A stretch of DNA of 26,805 nt, from the NCBI GenBank assembly GCA_964523895.1, contig CAZGBJ010000031.1:1-26805 (forward strand), written 5' to 3'. Positions 23,702-26,805 of the stretch are shown here, one piece after another. The position numbers were made by a program, and so were the translations under genes. Below the pieces are notes generated by a model that had not been told where the DNA came from, made no database searches, and worked only from the letters and a program-made list of their open reading frames with translations. Origin of the DNA: UBA7359 sp964523895 (GTDB lineage: Bacteria > Pseudomonadota > Gammaproteobacteria > Eutrophobiales > Eutrophobiaceae). Positions within the stretch are counted from its first letter, which is position 1; each line of letters opens with the position of its first letter.

Positions 23702-24743
23702 CACAATAGAAATAAAAGAATTATCAGTTTCGATAGAAGGCCGTAGCATATTGGAAAACATTTCCTTTGGCTTACAAGCAGCAGGCATTGTCTGTTTACT
23801 TGGACCTAGTGGTTGCGGCAAGACGACCTTGTTACGTTGTATCGCTGGTTTTGAAAAGCAACATCAAGGAGAAGTCTGGATCAAAGGCGTTAGAGTGAGT
23901 AATCCAGCTCATCAGCTTCCGGTAGAGCAACGACAAATTGGCATGGTGTTTCAAGATTATGCATTGTTCCCGCATCTGAGTGTGGCAGATAACATTACCT
24001 TTGCTTTAAATAAGCAGAGTGAAAAAGCAGTTAAACAGCGTCTAGATGAATTAATCGAATTACTTTCATTACAAAAACATATTAATAAATATCCGCACAG
24101 TTTATCCGGTGGTCAACAACAGCGTGTTGCTTTGGCAAGAGCAATGGCACCACGCCCGGGCGTATTATTACTCGACGAACCTTTTGCCAGTCTTGATGTT
24201 GAATTACGAGAACAAATTGCCCGTGAGCTTCGTCTAATTTTAAAGCAAGATAGTATTACTACCATTATGGTAAGCCACAACCAGCTTGAAGCTTTTGCAA
24301 TGGCTGATGTTATTGGCGTGATGAATAACGGACAATTATCACAGTGGGATAACGCATTTAAACTTTATCATGAACCGGAAACACATGAGGTGGCTGACTT
24401 TATTGGCGAAGGTGTTTTTATTTCTGGCGAAGTTATTAATGAAAAAGAAGTTAAAACTGAAATCGGCAATATACAAAGTTTCGCAGCGCATGGAGTAGAG
24501 CAAGGCAAAAAAGTCAGTGTTCTGATCCGACCAGATGATATTTTGCATGATGATGATAGTCGTATGACGGCGCGCGTCAGGGATAAGGCATTCAGGGGAG
24601 CAGAATTTTTATATACGCTAGAACTTGAAAGTGGTGTGCGCTTGCTGAGTCTGGTGCCCAGTCACCATGACCACCCAATCAATGAACCGATAGGTATACG
24701 TCTTGAAATCGATCATTTGGTTATCTTTCCTGAAGAGGCATAA
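23694..24743 (+). CDS. Ferric iron ABC transporter, ATPase (FbpC type)
   Basis: A 349-residue ATPase that drives the transporter. Walker A GPSGCGKTT (37-45), Q-loop Gln87 in VFQDYALFPH, signature LSGGQQQ (137-143), Walker B LLLDEP (158-163) and H-loop His195 are intact. The C-terminal third is a TOBE-like regulatory domain, as in FbpC. It is the last gene of the Fur-controlled operon. No clear terminator follows before gcvH. Confidence 0.94.
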   Translation: MNNTIEIKELSVSIEGRSILENISFGLQAAGIVCLLGPSGCGKTTLLRCIAGFEKQHQGEVWIKGVRVSNPAHQLPVEQRQIGMVFQDYALFPHLSVADNITFALNKQSEKAVKQRLDELIELLSLQKHINKYPHSLSGGQQQRVALARAMAPRPGVLLLDEPFASLDVELREQIARELRLILKQDSITTIMVSHNQLEAFAMADVIGVMNNGQLSQWDNAFKLYHEPETHEVADFIGEGVFISGEVINEKEVKTEIGNIQSFAAHGVEQGKKVSVLIRPDDILHDDDSRMTARVRDKAFRGAEFLYTLELESGVRLLSLVPSHHDHPINEPIGIRLEIDHLVIFPEEA

Positions 24744-24820
24744 ACCATATTCCGGGTAGCGCACAGCCTTTGCCTGTCTTAAACTAATAGCCAAAATATA
24801 ATATTTTATAAATAGTAATA

Positions 24821-25222
24821 ATGAGTGACCAAAAAATGCATAACGTACCTGCTGATTTAAAATACACTGAGACACATACCTGGTTGGAGAGTATGGGCGA
24901 TAATAGCTATCGTGTGGGCATTACTGATTTTGCCCAGTCTGAATTAGGCGATGTCGTTTTTGTCGAAGTACCGGAAAAAGAGCGCCAATATTCCCAGATC
25001 GAGGAGTGCGCCGTTATTGAATCGGTAAAATCGACCTCGGATATTTATTGCCCTTTGAGTGGTGTGATTGTTGAAATCAACCCTGCATTAGAGGATAGCC
25101 CTGAAATAATTAATACCGAACCTTATACTGATGGTTGGATATTTATAATAAAAGCGAATGATGATGCCGAGTTAGATGAATTAATAGACGCGGCAAGTTA
25201 TTCTGAATTAACAGAGGAGTAA
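24821..25222 (+). CDS. gcvH: Glycine cleavage system H protein
   Basis: A 133-residue lipoyl carrier that shuttles the aminomethyl group between the P, T and L proteins of glycine cleavage. The lipoylated lysine is Lys70 in VIESVKSTSD. The N-terminal LKYTETHTWLE and the TDFAQSELGDVVFVEVPE blocks are characteristic. A start at 24836 (MHNVP) would match homologues slightly better; neither start has a strong Shine-Dalgarno. The other gcv genes are absent here, so this is an isolated gcvH, five bases ahead of tpx. An alternative role as a lipoyl donor is possible. Confidence 0.93.
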   Translation: MSDQKMHNVPADLKYTETHTWLESMGDNSYRVGITDFAQSELGDVVFVEVPEKERQYSQIEECAVIESVKSTSDIYCPLSGVIVEINPALEDSPEIINTEPYTDGWIFIIKANDDAELDELIDAASYSELTEE

Positions 25223-25227
25223 TAAAA

Positions 25228-25725
25228 ATGGCTAAAATAACCCTGCAAGGAAATGAAATTAATACAAATGGTGATTTACCGAAAACAGGTGACGATGCTC
25301 CAGATTTTTCTCTGGTTAATGCTGAGCTTGGTGATGTTTCGCTTGCAAGCTACGAAGGCAAGAAAAAATTACTTAGCATCGTGCCGAGCCTGGATACTCC
25401 CGTTTGTGCTACTTCAACAAAGAAATTCAATGACGCAGCGAAAGAAAAATCTGACGCAGTGTTCCTTATGATTTCAGCAGACTTACCTTTTGCCATGTCT
25501 CGTTTTTGTGGAGCAGAAGGAACGGATAATGTGCTTACCTTATCGATGATGCGCTCACGTAAGTTCGCCAAGGACTATGGTGTCTTGATTGAAGATGGTC
25601 CTTTAGCGGGTATTACCGCAAGAGCAATAGTCGTGATTGATGAAAATAATAAAGTCATTCATTCAGAACTGGTTCCAGAGATTGCACAAGAACCGGATTA
25701 TGATGCCGCACTTGCCGCGCTTTAA
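25228..25725 (+). CDS. tpx: Thiol peroxidase Tpx
   Basis: A 165-residue atypical 2-Cys peroxiredoxin that reduces hydroperoxides using thioredoxin. Peroxidatic Cys60 lies in PSLDTPVCATSTKKFN and the resolving Cys94 in SRFCGAEG. The AKDYGVLIEDGPLAG and ARAIVVIDENN segments complete the family pattern. A clear GAGGAG precedes the start, and the five-base gap to gcvH suggests co-transcription. Confidence 0.96.
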   Translation: MAKITLQGNEINTNGDLPKTGDDAPDFSLVNAELGDVSLASYEGKKKLLSIVPSLDTPVCATSTKKFNDAAKEKSDAVFLMISADLPFAMSRFCGAEGTDNVLTLSMMRSRKFAKDYGVLIEDGPLAGITARAIVVIDENNKVIHSELVPEIAQEPDYDAALAAL

Positions 25726-25764
25726 AATAATTATTAGTAAGACAGGTTAAGTCTATAAATAATC

Positions 25765-26127
25765 ATGGCGTCACAAGGAACCAGTGGTTTCACTCGGCTT
25801 GTCAAAGCAACAACGTTCTCTTGTCAGGGGTTTAAAGCTGCCTATGCAAACGAAGCGGCATTTAGGCAAGAAATTTATCTGGCAATTATATTAATTCCAT
25901 TAGCTTGTTATTTAGCTAATAGCGGTTTAGAACGCGCGCTATTGATCAGCGTTGTACTATTGGTTCCTATCGTTGAATTAATAAATTCCGGCATAGAAGC
26001 GATTGTTGATCGAATTAGCACTGAAAAGCACGAACTTTCTGGAAGAGCAAAAGACGTAGGTTCTGCTGCGGTACTTCTCTCTCTAATCAATGCTGTAGTT
26101 GTTTGGGTGTTTATTTTGATTAATTAG
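25765..26127 (+). CDS. dgkA: Diacylglycerol kinase DgkA
   Basis: A 120-residue inner-membrane enzyme that phosphorylates diacylglycerol, recycling lipid released by envelope synthesis. It has three transmembrane helices and the family signatures NEAAFRQE (29-36) and ELINSGIEAIVDRI with Glu71, Asn74 and Glu78 in the active site, followed by HELSGRAKDVGSAAV. Length is normal. It lies 39 bases after tpx on the same strand. A weak AT-rich inverted repeat follows its stop. Confidence 0.95.
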   Translation: MASQGTSGFTRLVKATTFSCQGFKAAYANEAAFRQEIYLAIILIPLACYLANSGLERALLISVVLLVPIVELINSGIEAIVDRISTEKHELSGRAKDVGSAAVLLSLINAVVVWVFILIN

Positions 26128-26288
26128 TTTTAGATAAATTTAAGCAAAGCTTTTAAATTATCCAAAGGTGATTTAACGCCATGACCAAAAAAATATGCAA
26201 AGTGTCCCTTAAAATATAGTTAGCTGAATACAGGAAGATGACAATCTAAATAAAAGGAGTAAAATTACAATACAGAGGAGCAACTATT

Positions 26289-26489
26289 ATGAATACCGCA
26301 AAAGAAATAGAACAAGCAGTCGCTAGCCTACCCAAATCGGAGATGAAGGAATTCCGTTTATGGTTTTCTGATTTTGATGCAAAAAACTGGGATGCACAAA
26401 TAGAACAGGATATTGACTCTGGAAAACTAAGTGAACTCAGCGCAAAAGCATTGAAGCATCATGACTTTGGAAATACAAAAGAAATGTGA
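26289..26489 (+). CDS. Antitoxin of a type II toxin-antitoxin pair
   Basis: A 66-residue acidic protein starting MNTAKEIEQAVASLPKSE and containing EFRLWFSDFDAKNWDAQIEQDI. This is the pattern of small antitoxins that accompany RelE/ParE-like toxins. A strong GAGGAG lies before the ATG. Its stop overlaps the next start codon as ATGA, the coupling typical of antitoxin-first operons. I see no DNA-binding fold in it, so autoregulation is uncertain. The assignment rests on this layout and family resemblance. Confidence 0.75.
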   Translation: MNTAKEIEQAVASLPKSEMKEFRLWFSDFDAKNWDAQIEQDIDSGKLSELSAKALKHHDFGNTKEM

Positions 26490-26731
26490 AGTATTTCACG
26501 ACCCCAGAGTTTTGGATTTGTTTTGATAAATTGCCCGAACCCATCCAAAACCTAGCAAGGAAGAATTATCAATTACTCAGTGAAGCTCCTTCTCTTCATT
26601 ATAAAAAAGTTAAGAATTATAGATCAGTTCGGGTTGGCATCCACTATCGCGCCTTAGGTATAAAGGCCGACTCTGATGTAGTTTGGCTCTGGATTGGAAG
26701 TCATGCGGATTATGACAAATTCATCAGCTAA
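26486..26731 (+). CDS. RelE/ParE-like toxin
   Basis: An 81-residue basic protein with the RelE/ParE superfamily pattern: an N-terminal helix pair (FWICFDKLPEPIQNLARKNYQLL), a short loop, then the beta-sheet LHYKKVKNYRSVRVGIHYRALGI and a C-terminal WLWIGSHADYDKFI. The loop before SLHYKKV seems a few residues shorter than in relatives I recall. It probably cleaves ribosome-bound mRNA or acts on gyrase; the target cannot be told. It is the last complete gene before a possible insertion-sequence end. Confidence 0.78.
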   Translation: MKYFTTPEFWICFDKLPEPIQNLARKNYQLLSEAPSLHYKKVKNYRSVRVGIHYRALGIKADSDVVWLWIGSHADYDKFIS

Positions 26732-26736
26732 CCAGT

Positions 26737-26805
26737 GTGTCAAGTTGGCATGATCTTACCCCGATCTAGTTGACACCTCCTTCAACCGAGTTAGAAGAGG
26801 TGTCC
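26737..26805. mobile_element. Possible insertion sequence end (truncated by window edge)
   Basis: GTGTCAA (26737-26743) and TTGACAC (26770-26776) are inverted. The final bases form a long imperfect hairpin GACACCTC...GAGGTGTC (26772-26804) just before the window ends. Paired GTGTCAA/TTGACAC sequences followed by a GAGGTGTCC leader resemble the start of IS3-family elements ahead of their transposase gene. No transposase is visible, so this is tentative. Confidence 0.35.

Noticed and set aside
24744..24820. Sigma-70 promoter ahead of gcvH
   Set aside because: TATAAT at 24797-24802 is good, but the nearest -35-like hexamer TTGCCT is 21 bases away, too far for a confident call.
1..26805. CRISPR arrays, tRNA, rRNA genes and prophage
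   Set aside because: No regularly spaced direct repeats, no tRNA-like cloverleaf or rRNA sequence, and no phage structural gene were recognised on either strand.

Overview
The window looks like the chromosome of an AT-rich gammaproteobacterium. Gene content and order point this way: cytochrome c4-dsbA-engB, a DgcP-like diguanylate cyclase beside dsbA, oligopeptidase A, a YgiM-type SH3 protein, DUF1289 and DUF3135 proteins, and a C+ type ribosomal protein L31. Two short pqqA genes imply that the cell makes the redox cofactor PQQ, as many methylotrophs and alcohol oxidisers do. I cannot name the genus. Almost all of the sequence is ordinary, densely packed housekeeping DNA. The only accessory-looking parts are a toxin-antitoxin pair and a possible insertion-sequence end at the right edge.

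Layout. 1-4610: a di-heme cytochrome with an internal duplication, an HDOD signalling protein, a glutamine amidotransferase with a small DUF1289 protein, and purK-purE (de novo purine synthesis). 4610-5210: a regulated unit with two tandem 24-residue PqqA precursor peptides, a sigma-54 type promoter, an upstream operator-like repeat array and a terminator, with no other pqq gene in sight. 5480-9470: dgcP-like cyclase, dsbA and cytochrome c4 on the minus strand, divergent from engB. 9470-9974: a 506-base convergent gap with three stacked hairpins and a cluster of DnaA-box-like sites. 9975-18174: a long minus-strand run (M48 protease, nuclease, rpmE, DUF3135, xthA, SH3 protein, prlC, GIDE-like membrane protein, lemA). 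18349-24743: a plus-strand iron operon with a promoter overlapped by a Fur box, then porin, FMN-binding protein, PepSY membrane protein and a ferric-iron ABC transporter. 24821-26127: gcvH, tpx, dgkA. 26289-26805: a toxin-antitoxin pair and a possible IS end.

How the genes may work together. The iron operon reads as one uptake route: outer-membrane entry, possible periplasmic redox handling of Fe(III) by a covalently flavinylated protein and its PepSY membrane partner, and FbpABC-type import. The pqqA pair would supply precursor peptide for PQQ synthesis encoded elsewhere, switched on by an enhancer-binding activator that is also encoded elsewhere. These two units and the 9.5-9.9 kb gap are the most interesting parts.
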